This document shows, in pieces, positions 26,408 through 35,019 of a stretch of 64,000 nucleotides of DNA. Both the position numbers and the translations under genes were made by a program. The notes beneath the pieces were generated by a model that was not told the DNA's origin, did no database searches, and worked only from the letters and a program-made list of their open reading frames with translations. Numbering within the stretch: the first letter of the stretch is position 1; every line of letters begins with the position of its first letter. Source of the DNA: Roseburia sp. 499 (GTDB lineage: Bacteria > Bacillota > Clostridia > Lachnospirales > Lachnospiraceae); contig NZ_CP135164.1 in NCBI RefSeq assembly GCF_001940225.2, forward strand, positions 3,286,001-3,350,000, in the 5' to 3' direction.

Positions 26408-27316
26408 ATGGCAGATTTTATTGAAGCAGAAGAGGTAGTAAGAAAGTTTTTTCCAAAGGGGACTACTTTTGACTATGAGGGCGAGGAATACATGGTTATC
26501 GATTCTGGGAAACCATTACCTCAAAAAGGCAAAGGTGAACCAAAAACTGATATATATGTATGTGCACAGAGTGAGGGTACAACTAAGGAATTTAAAATAT
26601 CATATAAAAAGAAAAATGCAGACTTTCTTGAAAATAAAATGAAGAGTGATCGAGCAGAACAAATCTTTGGAGCAAATTGGAAAGAGATTATTGAAGAAAA
26701 TACTAAACGTATTTCAGATAGATTTGAAGAAACTCCGGTTTTGTTTTTAGATCAAAGAAAGAAAACGGAACCAGGATCAATGACACTAGGTTGGAGGTTT
26801 GAACTTTTTAATAAACTTCAAGGCGGATTGTCAGGAAAGATGGAAAATATGACAAGGGATCAGGTATATGAGGTTTATGCAGGTAAAAAATTAGAAGAAA
26901 GGAAGCGTAATGCGAAAGTAAATGGAAAAGTAATTCCAAATTCTGGTACAGCGGATTATATTTTGGTTACAGATGAAGTTGAATCTGCACAAGATATAAT
27001 AAATAGAATGCAGCCTATAGGTGAATATATTGATGAAAACCCAGATATTTACTTTGGATGTAAGGCTTTAAACTATCGTTCCAAAAAGAAAAAAATGGAA
27101 GGCAATAGAGCTTTATCTGTACAGGTGGATTGGCATGTCGAAGATAAAAAATTAAGCATTGATATTGAATATGAAAAACCCTTAATGAGAGATGGAAAAC
27201 AAATGAAGGCTGCGGTACAAACATGCTTAAAATTATTACAAAAGAAAGATGCCACAGAATTTGATTCCAAAGAGTTGGAGGATATACCAGTCTATAAAAA
27301 AGACAGTACGGAGTAA
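26408..27316 (+). CDS. Unassigned protein of the restriction operon, nuclease-like features
   Basis: A 302-aa protein that I do not recognise. Residues about 45-70 read PKTDIYV...KEFKISYKKKNADF, a D-x(n)-(E)xK arrangement compatible with a PD-(D/E)XK nuclease core, followed by a helix with KMKSDRAEQIFG. The C-terminal half is mixed alpha/beta with LSVQVDWHVEDKKLSIDIEYEKP. It is encoded 11 bp after the ASCH gene and is thus part of the R-M operon. A nuclease role is possible but rests on motif spacing only. Confidence 0.5.
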   Translation: MADFIEAEEVVRKFFPKGTTFDYEGEEYMVIDSGKPLPQKGKGEPKTDIYVCAQSEGTTKEFKISYKKKNADFLENKMKSDRAEQIFGANWKEIIEENTKRISDRFEETPVLFLDQRKKTEPGSMTLGWRFELFNKLQGGLSGKMENMTRDQVYEVYAGKKLEERKRNAKVNGKVIPNSGTADYILVTDEVESAQDIINRMQPIGEYIDENPDIYFGCKALNYRSKKKKMEGNRALSVQVDWHVEDKKLSIDIEYEKPLMRDGKQMKAAVQTCLKLLQKKDATEFDSKELEDIPVYKKDSTE

Positions 27317-27404
27317 TTAAGATAGGTATATGGGATAATAATTCAGACAATGGTTTTTAAGTATCAATATGGTTTAGAAATCGTGCTAAAGAGAGAAACG
27401 GTTA

Positions 27405-29234
27405 ATGGAGAAGATGTTTATGTGGAAAGATAGCGAAACAGAAATAGATTATCTTGATTATGATTATTTAGTGAAAAGCATAGAAGATATAATATTAGAT
27501 GATGATTTGTTACCAGCAAGTATAGGCGTATACGGTGATTGGGGAAGTGGAAAATCTAGCCTTATGCATATGTGCAAAAAGAAATTAGAAGCTAAGGATA
27601 AGAAAATAGCATGTTTACTATTCAATGGTTGGTTGTTTGAAAACTATGAAGATGCTAAGACAGCAATGCTAGGAACCATCTTAGATGAGATTGGAAAGAA
27701 AAAACGGTTACCAACAAAAGCAAAAGAAACATTGTCTGGATTATATAAGAGTGTTGACAAATTAAAATTAGCAAAAAATGTTACAAAAATGGGAATGGAT
27801 TTTTTTCTGACTGGTGGAATCGGAACCATAACAGATATTACGCTTAATCAGATTAAAAATAAAATAGCTGGAGTACAACCGGATATAGATATTGAAAAAA
27901 TATATGATTCAGTAAAAGATGAACTTGATAATAAAGAATTTAGAGAAGACATTAGAAGCTTTCAATCAAATTTTGAAAAATTGTTAGATGAAAGTAAAAT
28001 ATCAAGATTAGTAATCTTTATTGATGAATTGGATAGATGTCGACCAGATACCATACTGGATACATTAGAAGCCATGAAATTATTCATGTTTAAGGGAAAG
28101 GTCGCTTTTATTATTGGAGCCGACGAGAGACATATATCATATGCGGTAAAAAGTAAATTCAAAGATATTGAAGGAATACAAATCAATATTGGAAAAGAGT
28201 ATTTAGAAAAATTGATTCAATATCCTGTCAAAATTCCAAGATTGAGTTCTGATGAGGTAGAAACTTACATTTCTTGTTTATTGCTTCAATCAGAATTAGA
28301 AAAAGATGTATTTGATAATTTGGTTAATGAAATTGGCAAAGCTAGAGTGGAAGATTTTGAAAAGTTTTCTTTACATAAAGTTTTAGAAAAGATGGATATT
28401 GATGCAAATGAAAGTATTGCTGTTGCAAGTCAGGTTGCAAGTGTATTATCGCAAGGCCTACATGGAAATCCAAGGCAGTGTAAGAGATTTTTGAATTCTA
28501 TGTATATGAGGTTAAAGATGGCGGAATTCAAGAATAAGGTATTGGACAAGAAAATACTTGCGAAGATTATGGTGTTAGAATATATAAGACCACAGTTATT
28601 CAATAAAATAGCAAATATGACCATGGATGGAGTTTTGCAGAGTGAATTGGCTCCTTTTGAAAATAGAAGAGAAGGAGATGAGGAAATTCAAGGGGAATTG
28701 ATGATTTGGGAAAAGGATGACTGGTTTAGAGATTGGTGTGAGATGGAACCAAAATTATCTGACAAAGATTTAAAATTATATTTTTATTTTATGGGAACAT
28801 CATTGGATGAAAAAATAAGTAGAATTTCGTCATCTCTTTCACCAATGGCTAAAGATGTTTTAGATAAATTGATGTCAAAATCAGATATTAAAATGTCAGA
28901 GGCATTGGAAATATCAGATGAACTAACTTCTTCTGAAAAAGCTACTATTTTAAATGCTATGGCAACTAATATGTCAGGTCAAACCAAGATTGAAAAAGAA
29001 CATATTGAAAGTTTTACAAAGTTTGTTGCAAAGAATAAAGAGTTGTCTGTGGAAGCATTCGCGCATTGTAGTAATTTTTCAGCAAAGCAGGTTCCTATAG
29101 GCGGATGTGTTTATATTGCTGAATTGGCAAAAAAGACGAATATGGAAACAGAGTATCGTGAGTTAGCGGTAAAATGGGGAAATATTGAAAAAAATTTGCA
29201 ACAGGGTATTGAAAATGCACTAGATATGGAATAA
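27405..29234 (+). CDS. qatA: QatA-like KAP-family P-loop ATPase
   Basis: The 609-aa protein has the KAP NTPase layout: Walker A GDWGSGKSS at residues 44-52, Walker B LVIFIDELDRCRPDTI near 201-216, and FIIGADERHISYAV just after. A large helical region is inserted between them. It is the ATPase of the Qat anti-phage system, where it is required together with QatB, QatC and QatD; all three follow here in the canonical order. The start may instead be ATG 27420, which has GGAGAAG at a better distance. It starts about 90 bp after the R-M operon. Confidence 0.85.
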   Translation: MEKMFMWKDSETEIDYLDYDYLVKSIEDIILDDDLLPASIGVYGDWGSGKSSLMHMCKKKLEAKDKKIACLLFNGWLFENYEDAKTAMLGTILDEIGKKKRLPTKAKETLSGLYKSVDKLKLAKNVTKMGMDFFLTGGIGTITDITLNQIKNKIAGVQPDIDIEKIYDSVKDELDNKEFREDIRSFQSNFEKLLDESKISRLVIFIDELDRCRPDTILDTLEAMKLFMFKGKVAFIIGADERHISYAVKSKFKDIEGIQINIGKEYLEKLIQYPVKIPRLSSDEVETYISCLLLQSELEKDVFDNLVNEIGKARVEDFEKFSLHKVLEKMDIDANESIAVASQVASVLSQGLHGNPRQCKRFLNSMYMRLKMAEFKNKVLDKKILAKIMVLEYIRPQLFNKIANMTMDGVLQSELAPFENRREGDEEIQGELMIWEKDDWFRDWCEMEPKLSDKDLKLYFYFMGTSLDEKISRISSSLSPMAKDVLDKLMSKSDIKMSEALEISDELTSSEKATILNAMATNMSGQTKIEKEHIESFTKFVAKNKELSVEAFAHCSNFSAKQVPIGGCVYIAELAKKTNMETEYRELAVKWGNIEKNLQQGIENALDME

Positions 29235-29252
29235 AAGGCAAGGTGATTTAGA

Positions 29253-30008
29253 TTGGGAACATCTAGTATTTTTTATGGTAATAATGATAGAAGTGCACTA
29301 TTACCATCTGATTATGAAGGTAGTGAGGAAAATAAAGTAACAGTATCGTGGAAAACTGTAAAGACTGATATGTCTAAGTATATTACTAGTGGTGGGACCA
29401 AAGGGAATGGAAGACATATAATCAAACAATACATAAAAGCAGCTGGTGGGGCTGGGAAAATGATGAATCAATCGTCTGCTGGACTAAAAACAGCAAGAAG
29501 CATTGGTTCAATGTTATATAACATAAGTATAGATGGTATAGGTGTAACGTTAGATAATCTGGGAATTCAGTTTCAAGGTAAAAGTGTATCTGAAATTTTC
29601 TCAAGATTACTTGATGTAATGACTCCAGGAGTGAATACAAAGGAAGAGGCTGCAGCAAGAGAAGCAGCTCAGGAGACTCTTGTAGATTTATATGATTATG
29701 TTGAAGAAAACGATATGAACTTAGAATGTTTAAATCATATGGAACCATATTTAATGGATAAAGCGATGTGCAAATATATTAGCTCATATATTTGGAATAT
29801 GATGCTTAAAGATTTGGAAAGTCGTTTTGAAAAGTATATGGACGATGCAACAAAAACTTGTCAAATGGAAAAGGATTTTAAAGATATTATTTCTAGTGTT
29901 GTCAAAATTGAGTTTGAAAAGAAAGGTAGCTTAATGAATAACAATGTTACAGACGCTATATCTGATTTAAGCACAAAATGCATTAAAGCATTGGAGGGAA
30001 TAGAATGA
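29253..30008 (+). CDS. qatB: QatB-like protein
   Basis: The 251-aa protein begins MGTSSIFYGNNDRSALLPSDY, resembling the N-terminus of QatB proteins (MGTS followed by a proline-rich stretch). The body is helical, with a glycine-rich patch near residue 50 (SGGTKGNGRH). No catalytic motif is visible. It starts at TTG 29253 behind AAGGTGA and overlaps qatC by 4 bp. Position between the KAP ATPase and the QueC-like gene supports the assignment. Its biochemical function is not known. Confidence 0.8.
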   Translation: MGTSSIFYGNNDRSALLPSDYEGSEENKVTVSWKTVKTDMSKYITSGGTKGNGRHIIKQYIKAAGGAGKMMNQSSAGLKTARSIGSMLYNISIDGIGVTLDNLGIQFQGKSVSEIFSRLLDVMTPGVNTKEEAAAREAAQETLVDLYDYVEENDMNLECLNHMEPYLMDKAMCKYISSYIWNMMLKDLESRFEKYMDDATKTCQMEKDFKDIISSVVKIEFEKKGSLMNNNVTDAISDLSTKCIKALEGIE

Positions 30009-31288
30009 TATTTAATGTTATTCTTGGTTCAGAAGAACAATACACTGTAAATGAACAAGAAAAGGTAATTGATTTTACAAGAGATGATTCTTTTTCGTAT
30101 ACTTTTTGGAGGGACAAAAATCTGCTTCCACACTGGTATGACAAAAAAGCATTAGACCTACTTTATATTTCACTCGCCGTTTTTGCAGCTGATAGATTGT
30201 GTCTTAGGAATGATGCAGAGGATGGTTGGAGCCGAAATATAGAAATTCATATGCCGGTGATGAATTTGAGTGTATGGAATCAAAATAAAGAATTATTAGA
30301 AAAATTATTATCCTTTTTAAGTGGAGATTTCTATACATTTGTATTTAGAGAACGAGAAGAAACGGACATAGAAAAAAGTTGTTATGAAACATATCTTAAA
30401 GTAGATAAGGATAAATTAAAAGATTATGATCGATTGTGTATGTTTTCTGGAGGGCTGGATTCGTTTATTGGTGCAATTGATTTGCTTGAAGAGAATGAAG
30501 GAAAAACCCTTTTTGTAAGTCATTATGGAGGGGGAAAAGGAACAAAAGAGTTTCAAGATGCTTTAAAGGAAAAATTTTTTCAAGCTTATGATGTAGAAAA
30601 AAGAGATTTTCATCAATATTTTGCCAAGGTTATAGCAGGAGAAGAGGAAACAACAAGAACAAGATCATTTATGTTTTTTTCACACGCAATTGTTTTGGCT
30701 TCAGCACTTGAAAAAAATGTGGAAATTGTTATTCCGGAAAATGGATTAATATCATTAAACATTCCAAGTACATTTTCTAGATTAGGCACGAGCAGTACAA
30801 GAACCACGCATCCATACTATTTGAGGATGTTTCAAGAATTATTAAATCGTTTGGAGCTAGATATATATTTTGTAAATCCGTATCAATTTAAAACAAAAGG
30901 CGAAATGTTGATAGAGTGTAAAAATAAAGAGTTTGTGGAGAATAATTTATCTAGTACGATGTCATGTTCACATCCAGATAATGGTAGAATGCTTAAAGAA
31001 ACGGAAGCAAGGCATTGTGGTTATTGCCTTCCATGTGTTATTAGGCAAGCAGCCATAAAGAAAGCGGGTATGCATGATCAAAGCACATACAGAGATCGTG
31101 AGTTTAAAATGGTAAAAGAAGCCAGGACAATTTTAAATTCATACAGACTTGGCATCGAGAAATATAACCCTAAATACGCTTTTTTGACAGTACAACAAAA
31201 TGGACCTATTGAAGAAAAGATTGAGCAATATGAAAATTTATATGTACGTGGCATGAATGAACTTAAAGACTATTTGGAGGAGATATAA
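30005..31288 (+). CDS. qatC: QatC-like (QueC-related) protein
   Basis: The 427-aa protein has a PP-loop ATP-binding motif, MFSGGLDSFIGAIDLL, near residue 147, as in QueC (7-cyano-7-deazaguanine synthase). The C-terminal zinc-type cluster has four cysteines (CSHPD near 320, then HCGYCLPCVIRQ near 338). QueC relatives modify a carboxyl or nucleobase-like substrate. In Qat this protein is essential for defence, but its substrate is not established. A divergent N-terminal extension of about 130 aa precedes the QueC-like core. ATGA overlap with qatB and a 1-base overlap with qatD show a tight operon. Confidence 0.88.
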   Translation: MIFNVILGSEEQYTVNEQEKVIDFTRDDSFSYTFWRDKNLLPHWYDKKALDLLYISLAVFAADRLCLRNDAEDGWSRNIEIHMPVMNLSVWNQNKELLEKLLSFLSGDFYTFVFREREETDIEKSCYETYLKVDKDKLKDYDRLCMFSGGLDSFIGAIDLLEENEGKTLFVSHYGGGKGTKEFQDALKEKFFQAYDVEKRDFHQYFAKVIAGEEETTRTRSFMFFSHAIVLASALEKNVEIVIPENGLISLNIPSTFSRLGTSSTRTTHPYYLRMFQELLNRLELDIYFVNPYQFKTKGEMLIECKNKEFVENNLSSTMSCSHPDNGRMLKETEARHCGYCLPCVIRQAAIKKAGMHDQSTYRDREFKMVKEARTILNSYRLGIEKYNPKYAFLTVQQNGPIEEKIEQYENLYVRGMNELKDYLEEI

Positions 31289-32025
31289 TGTCAAAGTTCT
31301 ATTTTGATACACACATGCATTTTGACCTATATCAGAATAGAGATGATGTGTTAACATACTTGGAAAAAAACGGATGTTATACGATTGCTATAACAAATTT
31401 ACCAGATTTATTTGAAAAATATAGATTATGCTATGGACGATATAAGTACGTCAAGTTTGCACTGGGATTTCATCCAGAGCTGGTTTATAAATATAAGAGT
31501 CAAATTGATAAGTTTAGAAGTAACATACGATATACTAGATATATTGGAGAGATAGGTGCAGATTTTACAACAGAAGATAATAGAGAACGGGAAGTGCAGC
31601 TAGAGGTATTAAGTGAAATAGTTTCTTCTTGCAATCAATATGATGATAAAATCTTGTCAGTTCATACAAGAAAAGCGGAAAAACAAGTTCTAGCAATTCT
31701 GAATAATTGTAAATCGCAAGTGATACTTCATTGGTATTCAGGGACTATAAGAGAAATGGAAGAGGCAATTGAAAGAGGTTACTACTTTTCAATAAATCAT
31801 CAGATGATAAGAAGTAATAATGGGAAAAGAATAATAGCAAATATTCCATTAGAAAGGATACTTATTGAAAGTGATGCTCCGTTTACGAAAGGACTTGAAA
31901 AGAATTATTCAATAAAGTTTATGGATGATATTTATCGATTTATATCTGAAACAAGAAATATTGATGAAGAAGAATTAGGAATAATTCTAAAAAACAACTT
32001 TAGAACTATTTTAACACAAGCGTGA
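31288..32025 (+). CDS. qatD: QatD-like TatD-family nuclease
   Basis: The 245-aa protein has the TatD metal-dependent hydrolase motifs: FDTHMHFD (HxH, residues 5-12), LGFHPE near 58, IGEIGADF near 87, a His region LSVHTRK near 122, LHWYSG near 143, and ESDAPFTKG near 195. TatD enzymes are 3'-5' DNA exonucleases. As the fourth gene of qatABCD it completes the system. The stop is followed by a long structured intergenic region. Confidence 0.88.
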   Translation: MSKFYFDTHMHFDLYQNRDDVLTYLEKNGCYTIAITNLPDLFEKYRLCYGRYKYVKFALGFHPELVYKYKSQIDKFRSNIRYTRYIGEIGADFTTEDNREREVQLEVLSEIVSSCNQYDDKILSVHTRKAEKQVLAILNNCKSQVILHWYSGTIREMEEAIERGYYFSINHQMIRSNNGKRIIANIPLERILIESDAPFTKGLEKNYSIKFMDDIYRFISETRNIDEEELGIILKNNFRTILTQA

Positions 32026-32449
32026 TATATGTTGATATTGAATATGTTTACTGTAGGGATGGCTGTGCTAAGCTATTCCTAAATGCGGAAGGCTCCGATT
32101 TTCAGGCAATAATGCTTGAGAGTTAGAGCCTTTTCTTTGTGCCTTCAAAGCGCAGCCATGGGTTCCTGCAGTCAACATATGAGAGTTGATAGTAGCTTTT
32201 GGTCAAGTTGACCAGAGGTTGTCTATATTGGGGTTTTAGGGTGGATACCCTATAGCACGCGACATAGGAGCGTGGTTTTTCTGCCGATAGTTTATGCAAC
32301 TATAGGCGTATCCTGTTATTCTTTGTTAGTATTGCAGATCACAAGGGGTGTGGGATAACCACAAGGTGCTTGAGGTGGCTTATTTACTAGGGTTAAGAGC
32401 CTTAAGGGTCTTGAGGAGACGAAAATTTAATAATAGCAATGAGTTTTAG
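32026..32449 (+). other. Structured intergenic region between defence and transfer modules
   Basis: No credible gene. The first part (about 32044-32182) can fold into a long hairpin: ATATGTTTACTGTAGG pairs with CCTGCAGTCAACATAT at 15 of 16 positions, TGGCTG with CAGCCA, and AAGGCTC with GAGCCTT inside. A candidate parS lies at 32200-32214. Further hairpins include CACGC/GCGTG followed by T-rich sequence near 32253-32280 and GCCGATAGTT/AACTATAGGC near 32283-32307. CACAAGG recurs three times up to the terminator. It may encode a non-coding RNA or hold oriT. Confidence 0.5.
32200..32214. promoter_or_regulatory. 15-bp palindrome, copy 2 (candidate parS)
   Basis: Perfect TGGTCAAGTTGACCA in the intergenic region upstream of the transfer genes. 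It is embedded in a longer match to copy 1 (CTTTTGGTCAAG in both). Confidence 0.55.
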
Positions 32450-32500
32450 ATACCATCAAGGTTGTTGTGAAAATCACAAGGGGCTTGGTGGTATTTTTTT
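32450..32500 (+). terminator. Long double-stem terminator before the transfer region
   Basis: Outer stem ATACCATCAAG / CTTGGTGGTAT (11 bp), inner stem TTGTGA-AAA-TCACAA, then a T-tract. It lies directly before repeat copy 1 and would end transcripts from qatD or an RNA in the preceding gap. Confidence 0.85.
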
Positions 32501-32507
32501 GCCCTAT

Positions 32508-32540
32508 TTTCTGTAATCACGATTTTCAGGCTCCAAGTAC
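32508..32540 (+). repeat. 33-bp transfer-region element, copy 1
   Basis: TTTCTGTAATCACGA then TTTTCAGGCTCCAAGTAC. It starts 7 bp after a terminator T-tract and ends 30 bp before the first transfer gene. Confidence 0.8.
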
Positions 32541-32570
32541 TTATTAGAGGTCAAGGAAAGGAGTGCTTAG

Positions 32571-34001
32571 ATGGAAGAGAAATTAACGACTCTCGAAAAA
32601 TATGGATACATATACCATATGGTGGGAATGAATCCAATCACCAGAAAAGAATTACGTGAAAAGATCAAAAAGGATAGTCCTAAAATGTCAGAAACGACAT
32701 TGAAGAAATATTCTGATGCTCCGTTTGATGGGGCATATCCAATGTTTGTAGTGAAAGAAGACAAAGCGACTTTGGATATAACAGCTTTTCGTAGTTTTAT
32801 TGAGGAACTGTGTAAGTATGTTGGAACAGATGCAGCTGTTCTGTTTACTGGCCCAGCTCCTGCACCTGGAGGACGAAAGGGTGACAATCCGCAGATTGCG
32901 AAGGTTCCAAATAAAGCAGAAAATCCGCAGATTCTTATTGAGCGCAAGAAGAACACAGAACTGTCAAAGCAGATTGCAGATTTAGAGAAACAGATTGAGG
33001 AGCTGCGTTTAGTAAATCAGAAAATTGTAGCAGATAGCGTGCTCGCAAATATGAGTAAGGAAATAAATATTTCGACAGTTAGAGTATTTGGAAAAGCGGT
33101 TGAAGAAGATATTTTTCTCCATAATGTGTCTGATGTTTTAGGAGAAGTCAGAGACGTAAGTAAAGTTGGAGGCATTAGACAAAGCTTTTATGTTAAAGAT
33201 TCAGATAAAACAAAAGAGCTTACCGTACAGAATGTAAGGTCGAAGGTGGCAGAGATTTTATTTAGAAGTAAATTCTTTGAAAAGCTTTTCCATGATTCCT
33301 GTGCTTATGAAAAGAAAGTAAGTGGCAAGGTTGATATTACAGCCACGCAGATGGATGCAAATAGAAGAAAGTCAATAGAACTGCTTCTTTCGGATGATAA
33401 GTTAAGCAATAGGGCAAAGCTTGCATTGTATGCCGGGTGGCATGAATATCACGGAACTGAAATGGAAGATTTACTTAATTATGCTGGTGATCATTGTTTA
33501 GATGCAAATTATGTTATCAGACTTTTGGAGAAACCGGATGTAGCAAACAATTATCAAAATGTCAGAGGGTTTTTACGTCAGGCTTGTAAAGCAAGCGAAG
33601 CAAGAATGAAACGAGAAGCTGCGAAGGAACTTATCGCAGGGGAGTGGTTTGTAATCGCAGAGTACAATGGCAAGCCTTGCAGATTTCAGATGTTTCCGGT
33701 AGAGGAATTACTTTATTTTGAAAAGCTTCTTAGAAAAGGGTTATATCCTAAAGCAGTTCTTGAAATAGACAAATTGCTTGGAACATATAAAAAGTCAGCA
33801 TTTGTAGATGCAGATCCTGAGAAGGAACTTGTGGTTAGAAGTGTCGGCTATATGGATTTGGATGCGGAGTATTATGCAGAAGCTTCTAAGATGATTCATC
33901 AATATGAAAAAATGAGTGGAATTGATGCCAATGTTCCTATTGAAGAGGATGGCAGCTCTGATGATTTTAAGGAATATGAGGAGGGAAGCCATGGCGAATA
34001 A
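32571..34001 (+). CDS. Large protein of unknown function at the head of the transfer region
   Basis: A 476-aa soluble protein with no recognised family. A basic N-terminal region (ITRKELREKIKKD) resembles a helix-turn-helix. A Pro/Gly linker follows near residues 95-105, then a coiled coil (about 125-155, KKNTELSKQIADLEKQIEEL), and the C-terminal tail is acidic. ATG 32571 has AAGGAG at good distance. It overlaps the MobC-like gene by 11 bp, so a role in relaxosome control or replication of the element is plausible but unproven. Confidence 0.65.
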   Translation: MEEKLTTLEKYGYIYHMVGMNPITRKELREKIKKDSPKMSETTLKKYSDAPFDGAYPMFVVKEDKATLDITAFRSFIEELCKYVGTDAAVLFTGPAPAPGGRKGDNPQIAKVPNKAENPQILIERKKNTELSKQIADLEKQIEELRLVNQKIVADSVLANMSKEINISTVRVFGKAVEEDIFLHNVSDVLGEVRDVSKVGGIRQSFYVKDSDKTKELTVQNVRSKVAEILFRSKFFEKLFHDSCAYEKKVSGKVDITATQMDANRRKSIELLLSDDKLSNRAKLALYAGWHEYHGTEMEDLLNYAGDHCLDANYVIRLLEKPDVANNYQNVRGFLRQACKASEARMKREAAKELIAGEWFVIAEYNGKPCRFQMFPVEELLYFEKLLRKGLYPKAVLEIDKLLGTYKKSAFVDADPEKELVVRSVGYMDLDAEYYAEASKMIHQYEKMSGIDANVPIEEDGSSDDFKEYEEGSHGE

Positions 34002-34320
34002 TAAGAGATTGTTTTTGTCACTATCAGAGGAAGATGTGGCGAGACTTGATGTGTTAAGAACGGAGCTTGGTATGAACCGCTCACAATATATTCGGTATGT
34101 ATTGTCAGGTCAGAAAAAGAAACTTGTACCTTCAATGCAATACAAGGATGCAATAGGAAAGCTTTCAAGTATTGATTTGTCACTTAGGGTTATTGCACTT
34201 AATGAGAGTTTGGCGGAAGAGGACAGGCTTGCAATATATAGCGAGCTTGATGAGATAAAGAAAATATTTGGACAAGTAGCCTTTGGTCAAGTTGACCAGA
34301 AGCTGTCATCGGAGGTTTAG
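33991..34320 (+). CDS. MobC-like ribbon-helix-helix relaxosome protein
   Basis: The 109-aa protein begins ANNKRLFLSLSEEDVARLDV followed by a helix pair (LGMNRSQYIRYVLSG). This RHH pattern is found in MobC-type proteins that bind oriT and help the relaxase. ATG 33991 is behind GAGGAGGGA; the in-frame upstream ATG lacks a site and lies deep in the previous gene. The relaxase gene is 3.7 kb downstream in the same direction. Its last codons contain palindrome copy 3, so the DNA carries two messages there. Confidence 0.75.
   Translation: MANNKRLFLSLSEEDVARLDVLRTELGMNRSQYIRYVLSGQKKKLVPSMQYKDAIGKLSSIDLSLRVIALNESLAEEDRLAIYSELDEIKKIFGQVAFGQVDQKLSSEV
34284..34298. promoter_or_regulatory. 15-bp palindrome, copy 3 (candidate parS)
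   Basis: Perfect TGGTCAAGTTGACCA inside the 3' end of the MobC-like gene, with the same CTTTGGTC lead-in as the other copies. Confidence 0.5.
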
Positions 34321-34542
34321 ATGGACGAAGTAGAATTTGATGTAAAGGAATTATTTCATTTTATGAATACACATACGGATGAATTTTTTATTCGTGTTCG
34401 ATTTGACGAGGGAGGAGGATTATGTGGAGAAACAGATAGATGTAGTAGCGGTGAGATTAGTGAAGGATGGGACGATTATGAGTCCGAAGCCGATTACGAT
34501 GCCTATAGATGTGGTGGAACTTCTTGGGGAGCATATGTGTGA
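34321..34542 (+). CDS. Small ORF between mobC-like and radC genes (doubtful)
   Basis: ATG 34321 directly follows the MobC-like stop and has CGGAGG upstream. The frame encodes 73 aa, acidic at the N-terminus (MDEVEFDVKELFHFMNTHTD). From base 34424 it overlaps radC in another frame, and this half looks like shadow sequence. The start signal is good, so a short translated peptide is possible, perhaps to couple radC translation. Confidence 0.35.
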   Translation: MDEVEFDVKELFHFMNTHTDEFFIRVRFDEGGGLCGETDRCSSGEISEGWDDYESEADYDAYRCGGTSWGAYV

Positions 34543-34984
34543 GCTTGATAGGGAAGTGGTCTGCGTAATCAATTTGCGCTCTGATGGAACTCCTGTTAAT
34601 TGTAATTTTGTAAGCATGGGAGCTGTTGATGAATGTGTGGCACATCCAAGGGAAATATTAAAGAGCTGTATTTTGACTAACGCAGCGTCTATGATCATGC
34701 TTCATAATCATCCTTCGGGAAAGCTTAATCCTAGCAAATGGGATACTATGATTACCGATAGGATGCTTAAGGTAGGAGAGCTTATAGGTATTCCACTTAG
34801 GGATCATATTATTGTAGGTGGAGATAATCATTCTTACTTTAGCTTCCGTGAAAAGGGGCTTATGGAATTTGAACATGTGAAGCTGGAAGAGGATTATCTG
34901 AAAATTGAAAAGGAAAGATTTGCTGTGGCAGAAGCTGGTGCGGAAGAAATAGCTGCACCTGTAAGAAGGAAGCGTAGCAGATAG
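34424..34984 (+). CDS. radC: RadC-family JAB/MPN metalloprotein
   Basis: The 186-aa protein has the JAMM zinc motif MLHNHPSGKLNPSKWD, the diagnostic RadC sequence. Plasmid and ICE RadC-like proteins are common; despite the name, their function is not settled and no repair role is proven. The start GTG 34424 follows GGGAGGAGG and places the protein start at EKQIDVVAVRLVKDG; ATG 34379 would lie before this ribosome site. The tail is basic (RRKRSR), as in several proteins of this element. A terminator follows. Confidence 0.85.
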   Translation: MEKQIDVVAVRLVKDGTIMSPKPITMPIDVVELLGEHMCELDREVVCVINLRSDGTPVNCNFVSMGAVDECVAHPREILKSCILTNAASMIMLHNHPSGKLNPSKWDTMITDRMLKVGELIGIPLRDHIIVGGDNHSYFSFREKGLMEFEHVKLEEDYLKIEKERFAVAEAGAEEIAAPVRRKRSR

Positions 34985-34989
34985 AAAGT

Positions 34990-35019
34990 AGCTCGGAGAG
35001 AAATCTTCGGGCTATTTTT
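34990..35019 (+). terminator. Terminator after radC
   Basis: 10-bp stem AGCTCGGAGA / TCTTCGGGCT with a GAAA tetraloop, followed by five T that overlap the start of repeat copy 2. Confidence 0.85.
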
